Shown here in pieces: positions 33,025 through 41,132 of a DNA stretch of 62,129 nucleotides. The DNA is taken from assembly GCA_030696845.1 (NCBI GenBank), contig JAUYRJ010000012.1, positions 1-62,129 on the forward strand, in the 5' to 3' direction. The stretch comes from Polynucleobacter sp. (GTDB lineage Bacteria > Pseudomonadota > Gammaproteobacteria > Burkholderiales > Burkholderiaceae). The position numbers were made by a program, and so were the translations under genes. The notes under the pieces are model-generated. The model was not told where the DNA came from and did no database searches. It saw nothing but the letters and a program-made list of their open reading frames with translations. Numbering within the stretch: position 1 is the stretch's first letter; each line of letters opens with the position of its first letter.

Positions 33025-34170
33025 TTAGAGCAAACACGTACGAAAGCCGCAAAAATGGTCGCTGCGCTGTGGCTTATAAAAATTACGGAAGGCAGGTCTT
33101 CGCAGGCGATCTGGCGTAAACATGCTCCACCCCTTTAAAACCCGATAGCTCCCATCAAACCAAGGCTCTGAATAGTCTTTATAGGGATCAGGCGTAAAAC
33201 CCGAAAAAGGCAAGAAAGTACTGCTGGTCCACTCCCAGAGCTGAGAATGAATCCACCGGCTTGGGGCCTGACGCATGAGCAGTGTCAGCTCATGCTCATT
33301 AGGCAGACGCACCCCGCGCCAATCACAATAGCGCTCAGCATCGGTATACGAAATATGCCGCACCGGCTCGCTCTCGCAAAGCGGGAACCACTCACTAAAG
33401 TAGCGCTGATACCAAACTCCATGCTCTTTTTTCCAATGGCTTGGCGCCACTAACGGAAGCGCATCGGCCTGATTTGTGCTGGACTCAATACACTCCAGAT
33501 ACTCGGCATTACTCACTGCTTGCGCGGAAATCGAAAATGCCGGCAATGGAATTTCATAGAGCCACTTTTCATTGTCAAACAGAAAGCCATTGCCGCGATC
33601 AGACCCGACTTGCAAAGCTGAATCTGGAAAATCAATGTACTCAGAAGACGCCTTAATTTCGGGGTCAATCCATGTAAATGGTTCAAATGGCATGGCGTAG
33701 CCAAGGGTTTGCCACATATAGGCAAACGCTTCGTTGTGCATGTCCTGATGAAAGATAGATAACTGAATAAAGTAGGCCGTCTCCGCGTCAATTGCGCCGC
33801 TGAGTAATTGATGGGTTTGATCCATGACCCGCGCGTTGTAGTCGAGTAATGCATCCAGCGGCGGGATGTTGATTAGCCAGCGATCATCATGGGCTATTTC
33901 AGAGGAATTGAATAAGTAATCGGCATTACTTAATAGGGATGGGGCAGATACCTGACCACGGCGCTGAACCCAAAACTCATGAAACCAAGTGAGGTGACCG
34001 AATTCCCAAAGGGGTGGATTCAGAATATCGCACTTTGGCACCCGCTCCTGACCGGGCTTCATACCCATTAGGATGGAGCGCGTTAATCCATTGCTACTAT
34101 TAAGCCATGTTTGCAGAATCGAATGTTCTGGATAGGGGTGGTATTCAAGATGGTCTTTCAAGCTAGGCAT
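33025..34170 (-). CDS. senA: Selenoneine synthase SenA (EgtB-like)
   Basis: A 381-residue non-haem iron enzyme with an N-terminal DinB-like domain and a C-terminal FGE-sulfatase domain. Iron ligands are visible in FGHLTWFHEFWV and HQDMHNEA. The C-terminal half has RHISYTDAERYCDWRGVRLP, LWEWTSSTFLPF and FRNFYKPQ, typical of EgtB relatives. SenA joins the SenB selenosugar to hercynine. I chose the ATG at 34170, seven bases after the upstream stop; longer in-frame starts (34206, 34245) overlap that gene. Confidence 0.9.
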   Translation of the reverse strand: MPSLKDHLEYHPYPEHSILQTWLNSSNGLTRSILMGMKPGQERVPKCDILNPPLWEFGHLTWFHEFWVQRRGQVSAPSLLSNADYLFNSSEIAHDDRWLINIPPLDALLDYNARVMDQTHQLLSGAIDAETAYFIQLSIFHQDMHNEAFAYMWQTLGYAMPFEPFTWIDPEIKASSEYIDFPDSALQVGSDRGNGFLFDNEKWLYEIPLPAFSISAQAVSNAEYLECIESSTNQADALPLVAPSHWKKEHGVWYQRYFSEWFPLCESEPVRHISYTDAERYCDWRGVRLPNEHELTLLMRQAPSRWIHSQLWEWTSSTFLPFSGFTPDPYKDYSEPWFDGSYRVLKGWSMFTPDRLRRPAFRNFYKPQRSDHFCGFRTCLL

Positions 34171-34177
34171 GAAATTA

Positions 34178-35470
34178 CTATTTATGTTGTCTGCAAATGG
34201 CATCATCCTGATACAGTTTTTTGCAGATGTTCTGAAAATGATCAAATAAATCGCTTCTACTTAGGCCGCCTAAATTGAGGACGGCATAGCGATAGCTCCC
34301 AAGCCATTTTATCTCGCGATCCAAACTGGCTCCCTTTTTGTAATACAACATCATATTCGCATCGGGATAAGGGGCTAGGGCATCCGCTAAATCACGCTGA
34401 CTAGGCACACTTTGGCTTGCGGGCCTGTGGAAGCGACGAAAAATAAAACTGGCTGCCGATTTAAACTGACCTTGCCCCTCTATATGCTCGGGCTCATCGC
34501 CGACCGCCAAAGCGAATAGCATGGCATATGGTCGACATCCATCAACCCGTTCATATAAATTACTCAGCTGTGAGGCCATGCGTGGATTAATCTCGATAAT
34601 TTTTAATCGATCGGTTTCTGGCTCGTAGATAAACTCGATATTAAAAAAACCATGGTGATAATTCAGGCCTTCGAGTACCTTTTTAGCAATTGCTTTGGCC
34701 CGATCTTGAACGGCATGTGATAGTCGAGATGGATACTCGAAACGCATAAACGCTTGGGTTTCGGGATACATGATCTCGTCGATAACCCCCAAGAAAAATA
34801 CTTTGCCAGCAAGACAGTAGCCATCAATATTCATTTGCTCTCCCCGCATGATCTCCTCGGCCAATAAACCATTGGGGTTCGCCTGCATCGGCGTGAATAA
34901 CGGCATGAGGTCGGCAAAAGGCTTGACTAGCTTACGGATTAAGAACTCTTCAAGTAGGTTGAATTTCAGGTGCTGTACCAAGGCCTCCTGATTATCAATT
35001 TGCTTGGCTAATACAGAATAAGTCGCCTTAATCGGCTTAATAAAAAAGGGGTAAGGAATCTCAAGCGGACTTTGGGGATTAAATGGATAAGGAATATAAC
35101 TAAATCGCGGCACCGCCTCAGGTGCAATTTTTTGCTGCACTAAGCGACCATAGTACTTATGTTGGCAGGCGATGATGGCTAGTGGATCATTGCCTGGTAA
35201 GCCCAAGCGCTGAGCCAATACCGCCGCGATCAAGGCGCCAAATTGCTCATGATTACTGACGACGCCATCCAGACCAATAGCCCGGTATTTCCGCTCTAAT
35301 TTGGAAATGTAGCGCAGGGCATTAAAGCCCATTAACTTCGCATTTTCCGGAAAGCGAAATAAATCAAAGCCTTCATAGAAAAACTGGTATTGCCCAGAAT
35401 ACTGTTGCGCCTGAAGCGCAAGTTGATCCCAATCTTTCGCGAACAGAATCAGTATTTTTTTCATTTGCAT
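34178..35470 (-). CDS. ATP-grasp enzyme of the selenoneine cluster
   Basis: A 430-residue ATP-grasp fold protein. The N-terminal preATP-grasp part has MKKILILFAKDWDQLA and NHEQFGALIAAVLAQRLGLP; the ATP-grasp core has FFIKPIKATYS, LLAEEIMRGEQMNIDGYC and the metal-binding IEINPRMAS. It resembles biotin-carboxylase/PurK-like amino-acid ligases, so it probably joins a carboxylate to an amine or thiol using ATP. It overlaps the upstream gene by 10 bases and ends seven bases before senA. No such ligase is part of the published SenABC pathway, so its substrate is open. Confidence 0.8.
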   Translation of the reverse strand: MQMKKILILFAKDWDQLALQAQQYSGQYQFFYEGFDLFRFPENAKLMGFNALRYISKLERKYRAIGLDGVVSNHEQFGALIAAVLAQRLGLPGNDPLAIIACQHKYYGRLVQQKIAPEAVPRFSYIPYPFNPQSPLEIPYPFFIKPIKATYSVLAKQIDNQEALVQHLKFNLLEEFLIRKLVKPFADLMPLFTPMQANPNGLLAEEIMRGEQMNIDGYCLAGKVFFLGVIDEIMYPETQAFMRFEYPSRLSHAVQDRAKAIAKKVLEGLNYHHGFFNIEFIYEPETDRLKIIEINPRMASQLSNLYERVDGCRPYAMLFALAVGDEPEHIEGQGQFKSAASFIFRRFHRPASQSVPSQRDLADALAPYPDANMMLYYKKGASLDREIKWLGSYRYAVLNLGGLSRSDLFDHFQNICKKLYQDDAICRQHK

Positions 35471-36030
35471 TGATCCGGCACTATACCCGCCCTAGTCTTG
35501 GCGCGCAGTGCCATTTTTTCAAAGCGCTTCTGAATGCGTGCATTCATAAAATGCTCAATCACAAACATCGGAATCGCTGAATCGGGCAACAAAAAAGCGG
35601 TATACGAAAACAGAGTGCCGCCAGCGCTTGGTACTAGTCGCCATGAACCGCGATACTCTTTAAAGTAACCTTGTACTTGCTTTAGGTCCATTCCAACCAT
35701 CGGAAGCTCTGTGTAATCTATGACGGACTCAAAGCGGGTCGAGAAAAAAAGAAATTTATCTTCCACTTGCTGCTCTACGCGGACGGTATTTTCACTCATG
35801 CGCGTGATCTTGCTGGACTTGATGCCCTCTGACGGCTCACTCTCCGAAAAATCAGTGAGTAGCGCATAGGCTTGGCACTGGCCTAAGGGGGCAACATAAC
35901 TGCCGCGCACCTCAAAACCTCCATCGACTTGAGAAACGTGGACAGTAATCGAACTATCCACGTCACTCGCATCAACCGCGCTACCCCAACAAGCAATACC
36001 CATCAAGAGCCCCCTCCATAGCGAGGTCAT
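35461..36030 (-). CDS. Exported SRPBCC/START-like protein
   Basis: About 189 residues with an N-terminal signal (LWRGLLMGIACWGSAVDAS) and a helix-grip fold domain (GQCQAYALLTDFSE, then STRFESVIDYTELP and FKEYRGSWRLVPSAGGTLF). The ATG at 36030 gives a normal signal peptide; a TTG at 36066 would lengthen it. SRPBCC proteins hold hydrophobic ligands or act as cyclases. It is placed between ccdA and the ATP-grasp gene in the same direction, so probably on the same transcript; the role is unknown. Confidence 0.7.
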   Translation of the reverse strand: MTSLWRGLLMGIACWGSAVDASDVDSSITVHVSQVDGGFEVRGSYVAPLGQCQAYALLTDFSESEPSEGIKSSKITRMSENTVRVEQQVEDKFLFFSTRFESVIDYTELPMVGMDLKQVQGYFKEYRGSWRLVPSAGGTLFSYTAFLLPDSAIPMFVIEHFMNARIQKRFEKMALRAKTRAGIVPDQCK

Positions 36031-36070
36031 GAAGACTCTCGATACTAGTAAGCGGGGGAATCGCAAGGCG

Positions 36071-36799
36071 CTAGAACGTCGTCGTTAAATCAGTTAACCA
36101 AGCGGGTGAATGCTTTAGCAAAAATGCTTCAAGCGGTTTATCTTGGCCCGTGATAACTAAAAGGCTAATCAAGATTAAAAATCCGCCCAGCAATTGCTTG
36201 CCGAACTTGCCTGCATTCCCAAGCTTCCCTTTGGCCTTCATCATGGCGCCACGCGACAGCACACCCAGTAGAGCTAACGGTAGGCCGGCGCCTAAACCAA
36301 ATATAGCCATCACAAATACAATCTTGCCTAAGTCCTTACCTTGGCTAGCCAGCGTAATAGCCGCGCCCAATGTAGGTCCTACGCAAGGGGTCCAGACCAG
36401 ACCCAACAGAATGCCGATCAAGAACTGTCCGAATAGGCCGTCAATCGTTACTTTAGACAGTAATGAATTTCCGGCGCCACTGACGCCCGACATCGCAACC
36501 GCAAAGCGCTCTTGTAGCTTGCTAGAAATCAGCACGATACCAATAGCGCCCATCACAATCGCAGCAAATAAACGAAAACCATCTTGCGCCAGACCGATAC
36601 TCGATCCTAGGCTCGCTAGCGCGGTGCCAATGACAGCAAACGAGATGGTCAAGCCCCCAGCGAGCGCAAAGGGCCCTAAACGATGTTGATTGGCCGCCGC
36701 ACCAATGATGATGGGAATTAAAGGCAGGACGCAGGGCGAGAGAGTCGATAAAACCCCCGCCAAAAAGGCGAATAAAAACGATCCGATACCAAAATCCAT
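36071..36799 (-). CDS. CcdA/DsbD-type transmembrane thiol electron carrier
   Basis: A 242-residue six-helix protein of the DsbD/CcdA membrane domain family that moves reducing equivalents from cytoplasmic thioredoxin to the periplasm. The conserved cysteines occur in LSTLSPCVLPLIP and GLVWTPCVGPTLGA. Its start overlaps the thioredoxin-like gene's stop by one base, so the pair is co-translated. Whether it serves cytochrome c maturation or selenium/thiol chemistry is not shown. Confidence 0.88.
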   Translation of the reverse strand: MDFGIGSFLFAFLAGVLSTLSPCVLPLIPIIIGAAANQHRLGPFALAGGLTISFAVIGTALASLGSSIGLAQDGFRLFAAIVMGAIGIVLISSKLQERFAVAMSGVSGAGNSLLSKVTIDGLFGQFLIGILLGLVWTPCVGPTLGAAITLASQGKDLGKIVFVMAIFGLGAGLPLALLGVLSRGAMMKAKGKLGNAGKFGKQLLGGFLILISLLVITGQDKPLEAFLLKHSPAWLTDLTTTF

Positions 36800-37179
36800 T
36801 AAATTGCCTGCTGCGTTAATTTAGACAAAGCAGCCTCTTTGGTGTCGCCAGTAGCGCGTGCAACTTCCTTGCCGTTTTTGTACACGATGATGGTGCTTTG
36901 CGTACGCACCTTTAAGGTTTTTAATAAGTCTTTTTGCGTATCGTATTCAAGCTGATAAAACGTCACGTTTTTATACGCAGGGTCTTTCATGAAAACAGCC
37001 AGGACTTTATCTTGGGCTTTGCATGTAGAGCACCAGTCGGCATGCACTGAAATCACTGCTGACTTGCCCTGCTTTTCAATATCCGTCAACTCAGACGCCG
37101 TAATAGGCTGACCGGCAGCAAATACGGACGATGCTATTAAAAACAGACTGGCCACAATTGATTTACCCACCATCTTCAT
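36799..37179 (-). CDS. Periplasmic thioredoxin-like protein
   Basis: A 126-residue exported thioredoxin fold. The ATG at 37179 follows AAAAAGGAAGTCATC and begins a signal peptide (KSIVASLFLIASSVFAA). The active site is HADWCSTCKAQ, a CxxC with the usual preceding tryptophan, and VRTQSTIIVYKNGK contributes the cis-turn (serine-threonine rather than proline). It probably accepts electrons from the CcdA-like protein encoded next. It heads the possible 11-gene minus-strand transcript. Confidence 0.88.
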   Translation of the reverse strand: MKMVGKSIVASLFLIASSVFAAGQPITASELTDIEKQGKSAVISVHADWCSTCKAQDKVLAVFMKDPAYKNVTFYQLEYDTQKDLLKTLKVRTQSTIIVYKNGKEVARATGDTKEAALSKLTQQAI

Positions 37180-37322
37180 GATGACTTCCTTTTTGAGTTT
37201 GAGTACTGCTAGCGCCACAACATGAGGCTGTATTGATTCTAATTGTTACACCCTGATAAAAAACTATCGTTATCTATATTTAACATTTCATATATGGCAT
37301 TAGATTGGCGAACGCAATCCGT

Positions 37323-37715
37323 TTAGGCGGCCACTGGCCAGAGAATGTATATAAATAAACCCAGCTGAATTACATTTAGCACAACACTAAGGCCATGCAA
37401 TAGCCCAAAGCGTTTTTTATTCTTGCTATCCGACGCCTTGTTAATGGCAGGCGTTAGAACAAATTGAGCGATCGCAAATAAAATAGCGCAGGCAAAGGTG
37501 ATGCCACTAATGAGCGCATCGCTTGCGAGCAATGAAGCAACAATGCATGCAAAGCAAAGAAATGCGTAGTACTTTGGAAAAAAGCTTCTGACGTATTTAC
37601 TAGACCACTCCGCAGGCAATACTTTAAATACCGTTGGCGCAACGGCAATCGTAAAGAACACCATAATTCCGACCATGGCTGCAACGATATACAAGCTAAT
37701 CATATTGGGTGGCAT
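37323..37715 (-). CDS. DUF4149 membrane protein
   Basis: A 130-residue protein with four transmembrane helices, starting SLYIVAAMVGIMVFFTIAVA, with FKVLPAEWSSKYVRSFFPKY between the first two as in DUF4149 proteins. Function unknown. It lies 144 bases upstream of the thioredoxin gene and is probably a separate unit. Confidence 0.8.
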   Translation of the reverse strand: MPPNMISLYIVAAMVGIMVFFTIAVAPTVFKVLPAEWSSKYVRSFFPKYYAFLCFACIVASLLASDALISGITFACAILFAIAQFVLTPAINKASDSKNKKRFGLLHGLSVVLNVIQLGLFIYILWPVAA

Positions 37716-37775
37716 AGCGTCATTCCTAGGTTAAATCAGAGTCAATCAATATCATTTGTGGGGTAGTCGGCGCAC

Positions 37776-38417
37776 TTACTCGATCTGTTTGAGGTAGATT
37801 TGCGCGGTCATTTTTCCAGCAAAAATCATATCGAGCTGCACGCCATCATTGCCCTCAACCACTTCAATTCCATCCTTAGCTGCTGGGGAGGTGCGTTCTA
37901 GCGCAAGCATATTTTCCGGCCAATCAACCCGTAACTTTGCGGACATGGGCAAGTACCCATCAAAATAACGCCGCATTAGTGGGCCCGCATTGAGTTTGTA
38001 CTGACCTGCTGATACGCGATCTAACGCTCTGGATTTGAGATCAATGCAGATCGAAGCGCCCCGCTGAACATCCGTCAGCACCACCTGGTTATCCTTTACC
38101 TCAGCCGAAGCCATCTTATCGAGGCTTTTCACAGCTATTGCTTGAATCCGATCGACATTAAAGACAATCACTACCTTGCGAATGGGGTCGAGTTGGCGGT
38201 GGCAGGTAGCAATGTCAACACTGCCGGTATCTAAACTGGCAGGAGTAATTTTGACGCGCGACTCATAGGAATACGCTCCTGGATCTGGCCTTACTTTTAG
38301 GTACTTAATTTCACCTTCGGCAGCAAGATCGGAAAAGTCCAAGGCTAAGGCAGAGGTGGCAAAGGGCATCAACGCCGCCAAGGTGAGTTTGATTACTATG
38401 CTGCGTCGCAAAGACAT
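37776..38417 (-). CDS. Exported hypothetical protein
   Basis: A 213-residue protein with a signal peptide (LAALMPFATSALAL) and a mostly beta-rich mature domain. There are two cysteines (VDIATCHRQL and GASICIDLK) that could form a disulfide. I recognise no family. It is divergent from gdhA. Confidence 0.6.
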   Translation of the reverse strand: MSLRRSIVIKLTLAALMPFATSALALDFSDLAAEGEIKYLKVRPDPGAYSYESRVKITPASLDTGSVDIATCHRQLDPIRKVVIVFNVDRIQAIAVKSLDKMASAEVKDNQVVLTDVQRGASICIDLKSRALDRVSAGQYKLNAGPLMRRYFDGYLPMSAKLRVDWPENMLALERTSPAAKDGIEVVEGNDGVQLDMIFAGKMTAQIYLKQIE

Positions 38418-38531
38418 CCTTGATCCCTTCTGTATATATTCTTGATGGATTATGGAGGGAATTGCTATTTATTGCATAGCCAGCTTAGTACCATTTAGCG
38501 CTGTACTGGAGTCAATGCGTTGCCCAGTTTG

Positions 38532-38548
38532 TGCACAAAATAGGTGCA
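38532..38548. promoter_or_regulatory. NtrC-type binding site upstream of gdhA
   Basis: TGCACAAAATAGGTGCA matches GCAC-N7-GTGC, close to the enterobacterial NtrC consensus. It ends 43 bases before the gdhA start, a position fitting repression or close-in activation. No sigma-54 -24/-12 element was found beside it. Confidence 0.6.
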
Positions 38549-38591
38549 TAATTACTGTTTTTCAATCACCAACAATAAAAATAGATAGCAT

Positions 38592-39935
38592 ATGAAATTC
38601 ACGCACCTCGACCAGTTTATGGCTTATGTTCAAAAACAAAACCCAGACCAACCTGAGTTTCGTCAGGCCGTTCAGGAAGTGATGGAAAGTTTGTGGCCAT
38701 TTATAGCAGCTAACCCCCAGTACTCCGAATTAGGCTTGCTTGAGCGTTTAGTTGAGCCAGAACGCGCTATTTTATTTCGAGTCTCGTGGGTAGACGATAA
38801 AGGTCAGGTTCGCGTTAACCGCGCCTACCGAATCCAGCATAGCTCCGCAATTGGTCCTTACAAAGGCGGCATCCGCTTTCACCCCTCGGTTAACTTATCG
38901 ATCTTAAAGTTTTTGGCTTTTGAGCAGACATTTAAGAATGCATTGACCACCCTGCCCATGGGCGGCGGCAAAGGCGGCTCGGACTTTGACCCCAAAGGAT
39001 GTAGCTCCAACGAAATAATGCGTTTTTGCCAGGCTTTTATTACGGAACTCCAACGGCATATTGGTTCAGCAACCGATATCCCAGCGGGTGATATCGGAGT
39101 AGGCGGTAGGGAAGTAGGCTATATGGCCGGAATGATGAAAAAGCTCTCCAATAAATCGGATTGCGTTTTTACCGGCAAAGGACTCTCATTTGGTGGCTCG
39201 CTGATTCGTCCTGAGGCAACGGGCTACGGCGCAATCTATTTTGCAGAGGAAATGCTCAATCATGTTGGCAAATCCCTTCAAGGGATGCGCATTACCGTAT
39301 CCGGTTCTGGCAACGTTGCGCAATACGCGATTGAAAAAGCACTGCATCTTGGTGCCAAAGTGTTAACGGTTTCCGATTCCAGTGGCACGGTTTACGACGT
39401 GGATGGATTTACTCCTGAGAAACTACAAATCCTCATGCGGGTTAAAAACTTAAACTACGGCCGCGTAAGTGAATATGCTGCAGCTGTTGGCGCGCAATTT
39501 ATAGAGGGTGCCAACCCATGGCAAATCCCGACCGAAGTGGCAATGCCTTGCGCAACGCAAAATGAACTGAATGAAGCCGATGCGACGGTATTGGTTAAAA
39601 ATGGTTTGATCTGTGTTGCTGAAGGGGCAAACATGCCCTCAACCGCAGGAGCAGTCCATGTATTTGAAAAAGCCGGCGTTCTGTATGCTCCAGGCAAAGC
39701 CAGCAATGCTGGTGGCGTGGCAACTTCCGGACTGGAAATGAGTCAAAACGCAATGCGCTTAAGTTGGTCGGCGAATGAAGTGGATATGCGTCTGAAGGAA
39801 ATCATGCAAGGCATCCATGCATCATGCCTAAAGTACGGCACCCGTCCCAATGGTACCGTCAGCTATGTGGATGGAGCCAATATTGCCGGCTTTGTCAAAG
39901 TAGCCGATGCCATGCTAGCTCAAGGCGTGATATAA
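38592..39935 (+). CDS. gdhA: NADP-specific glutamate dehydrogenase
   Basis: A 447-residue hexameric-type glutamate dehydrogenase that fixes ammonium onto 2-oxoglutarate. Marks: YKGGIRFHPSVNLSILKFL, LTTLPMGGGKGGSDFDPKG (catalytic lysine), PAGDIGVGGREVGYM and the Rossmann motif GSGNVAQYAIEKA. Its length is standard for the NADP type. An NtrC-type palindrome upstream suggests nitrogen control. Confidence 0.95.
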   Translation: MKFTHLDQFMAYVQKQNPDQPEFRQAVQEVMESLWPFIAANPQYSELGLLERLVEPERAILFRVSWVDDKGQVRVNRAYRIQHSSAIGPYKGGIRFHPSVNLSILKFLAFEQTFKNALTTLPMGGGKGGSDFDPKGCSSNEIMRFCQAFITELQRHIGSATDIPAGDIGVGGREVGYMAGMMKKLSNKSDCVFTGKGLSFGGSLIRPEATGYGAIYFAEEMLNHVGKSLQGMRITVSGSGNVAQYAIEKALHLGAKVLTVSDSSGTVYDVDGFTPEKLQILMRVKNLNYGRVSEYAAAVGAQFIEGANPWQIPTEVAMPCATQNELNEADATVLVKNGLICVAEGANMPSTAGAVHVFEKAGVLYAPGKASNAGGVATSGLEMSQNAMRLSWSANEVDMRLKEIMQGIHASCLKYGTRPNGTVSYVDGANIAGFVKVADAMLAQGVI

Positions 39936-39941
39936 AAAATG

Positions 39942-39966
39942 CCCTCACATGAAAACAGTGTGAGGG
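39942..39966. terminator. Terminator between convergent gdhA and nitroreductase genes
   Basis: CCCTCACA and TGTGAGGG pair around nine bases. On the minus strand a T-run (ATTTTTTAT) follows, so it best serves the nitroreductase gene; A-runs flank the other side, allowing partial function for gdhA. Confidence 0.75.
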
Positions 39967-39982
39967 AAAAAACAAGGGTCAA

Positions 39983-40585
39983 TCAGAAATGGTTTTCAAC
40001 AACCATTTCTGATTTGGAGATAAAGCCCGGCTTAGGCCATGCTGGCTTGGTGCCTTTACCAATCACCAGCATTGCTGCTACCGCAAAGTCTTTGGGTAAA
40101 TGAATTAATTCAGCCACTTTCTGAAAATCAAAGCCCACCATCGGGCATGAGTCATAGCCCATTGCCTTAGCAGAGAGCATCATGGTTTGCAACAAAATGC
40201 CTGCTGAACGCATCGCTTCATCACGCTGCAACTGCTCATTGCCCGAATAAAACGGCGTGATCCATGGCACTAATATGTCTTGCGCTTCTTTAGGGGCGTT
40301 AACCCAATACCGTGCCGGATCCTTTTCCCATGCCTTGATATCCACCGCCACCACAAACAGCAGGGATGCATCGGTCACTTGGGCTTGATCAAAAGCAGCC
40401 GCTCGCAATTGCGCCCTCAACGCCTTGTCGGTCACATTGACCAAGCGCCAGTGCTGAATATTGAATGAGGACGGGGCTTGCATTGCCAACTCAATGAGCT
40501 GATTTGTTTCTTCAGGGCTGATGTGATGCGCTGGATCGAAGTGTTTAACCGCACGGCGCTGGCGAATGGCGTCAAATGTATTCAT
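39983..40585 (-). CDS. Nitroreductase-family NAD(P)H oxidoreductase
   Basis: A 200-residue flavoprotein (FMN) of the nitroreductase fold. The FMN-binding start is FDAIRQRRAVKHFDP, then ELAMQAPSSFNIQHWRLVNV, and the later SAKAMGYDSCPMVGFD. It probably reduces nitro compounds or quinones. It stands alone on the minus strand. Confidence 0.88.
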   Translation of the reverse strand: MNTFDAIRQRRAVKHFDPAHHISPEETNQLIELAMQAPSSFNIQHWRLVNVTDKALRAQLRAAAFDQAQVTDASLLFVVAVDIKAWEKDPARYWVNAPKEAQDILVPWITPFYSGNEQLQRDEAMRSAGILLQTMMLSAKAMGYDSCPMVGFDFQKVAELIHLPKDFAVAAMLVIGKGTKPAWPKPGFISKSEMVVENHF

Positions 40586-40642
40586 ATTTCCTTTTGATAG
40601 AGTAAAAAAACGGTGGCTAAGCTACTGTAAATCAAAATACGA

Positions 40643-40663
40643 AAAGGGGCTTATAGCCCCTTT
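40643..40663 (-). terminator. Terminator of the HTH gene
   Basis: AAAGGGGC and GCCCCTTT pair around TTATA. It lies 23 bases after the stop of the minus-strand HTH gene, with TTTTCG following on that strand. Confidence 0.7.
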
Positions 40664-40686
40664 CAAAGATGCGACCTAAGTGAGTC

Positions 40687-41007
40687 CTAAAAGGGGTGGT
40701 TCTTTTTACGCAAAAAACGGGGTATTACTGGATCGTGGATGGTCTCCCCCAATAAAGCAGTTCTCTCATGCTCAATAGAATCACCCAAATCAACGCCCAG
40801 ACAGAAAGCATACTGATGCGCGCCTCTATAGAACGCTTCAGTACCGCTAAACGCAAAAAGATTTCCCGACTCCAAGGCAAGGAGTTGTGATAAAGGCATG
40901 CCGCATTGAATTGCCAAAAGCGATGCATTAATCTCTTGCCGATCCCTGACTAAGCGCAAATTTTTTCCAAGCTCTCTCGCTTTTTTGATGTCATTCAACA
41001 CTGTCAT
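40687..41007 (-). CDS. Small helix-turn-helix protein
   Basis: A 106-residue protein with an N-terminal HTH of the Xre/RodZ type (LGKNLRLVRDRQEINASLLAIQ, given as LGKNLRLVRDRQ through the second helix CGMPLSQLLALESG). The rest (FYRGAHQYAFCLGVDL) resembles the start of the RodZ-type extension, without a membrane segment. It faces a histidine kinase gene across a perfect palindrome and may bind it. Confidence 0.7.
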   Translation of the reverse strand: MTVLNDIKKARELGKNLRLVRDRQEINASLLAIQCGMPLSQLLALESGNLFAFSGTEAFYRGAHQYAFCLGVDLGDSIEHERTALLGETIHDPVIPRFLRKKNHPF

Positions 41008-41064
41008 GACGTACTCTCGCCGTAAGGTATTCAGCTTATATTAGTCAAAGTACGTGTATTAGTG

Positions 41065-41084
41065 TATTAGCTCTAGAGCTAATA
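41065..41084. promoter_or_regulatory. Perfect 20-bp palindrome in the HTH/kinase divergent region
   Basis: The element is self-complementary over 20 bases with CTCTAGAG at its centre. It lies 57 bases upstream of the HTH gene and 48 bases upstream of the kinase gene, so it can regulate both. The HTH protein next to it is the simplest candidate binder. Confidence 0.55.
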
Positions 41085-41132
41085 TCAGAAGACCTGATCA
41101 TCCTAATTGGCTCAATCCTCTACACTTTGCCT

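Noticed and set aside
38420..38592. Sigma-54 promoter upstream of gdhA
   Set aside because: No GG-N10-GC pair lies at a suitable distance; only the NtrC-type palindrome is convincing.
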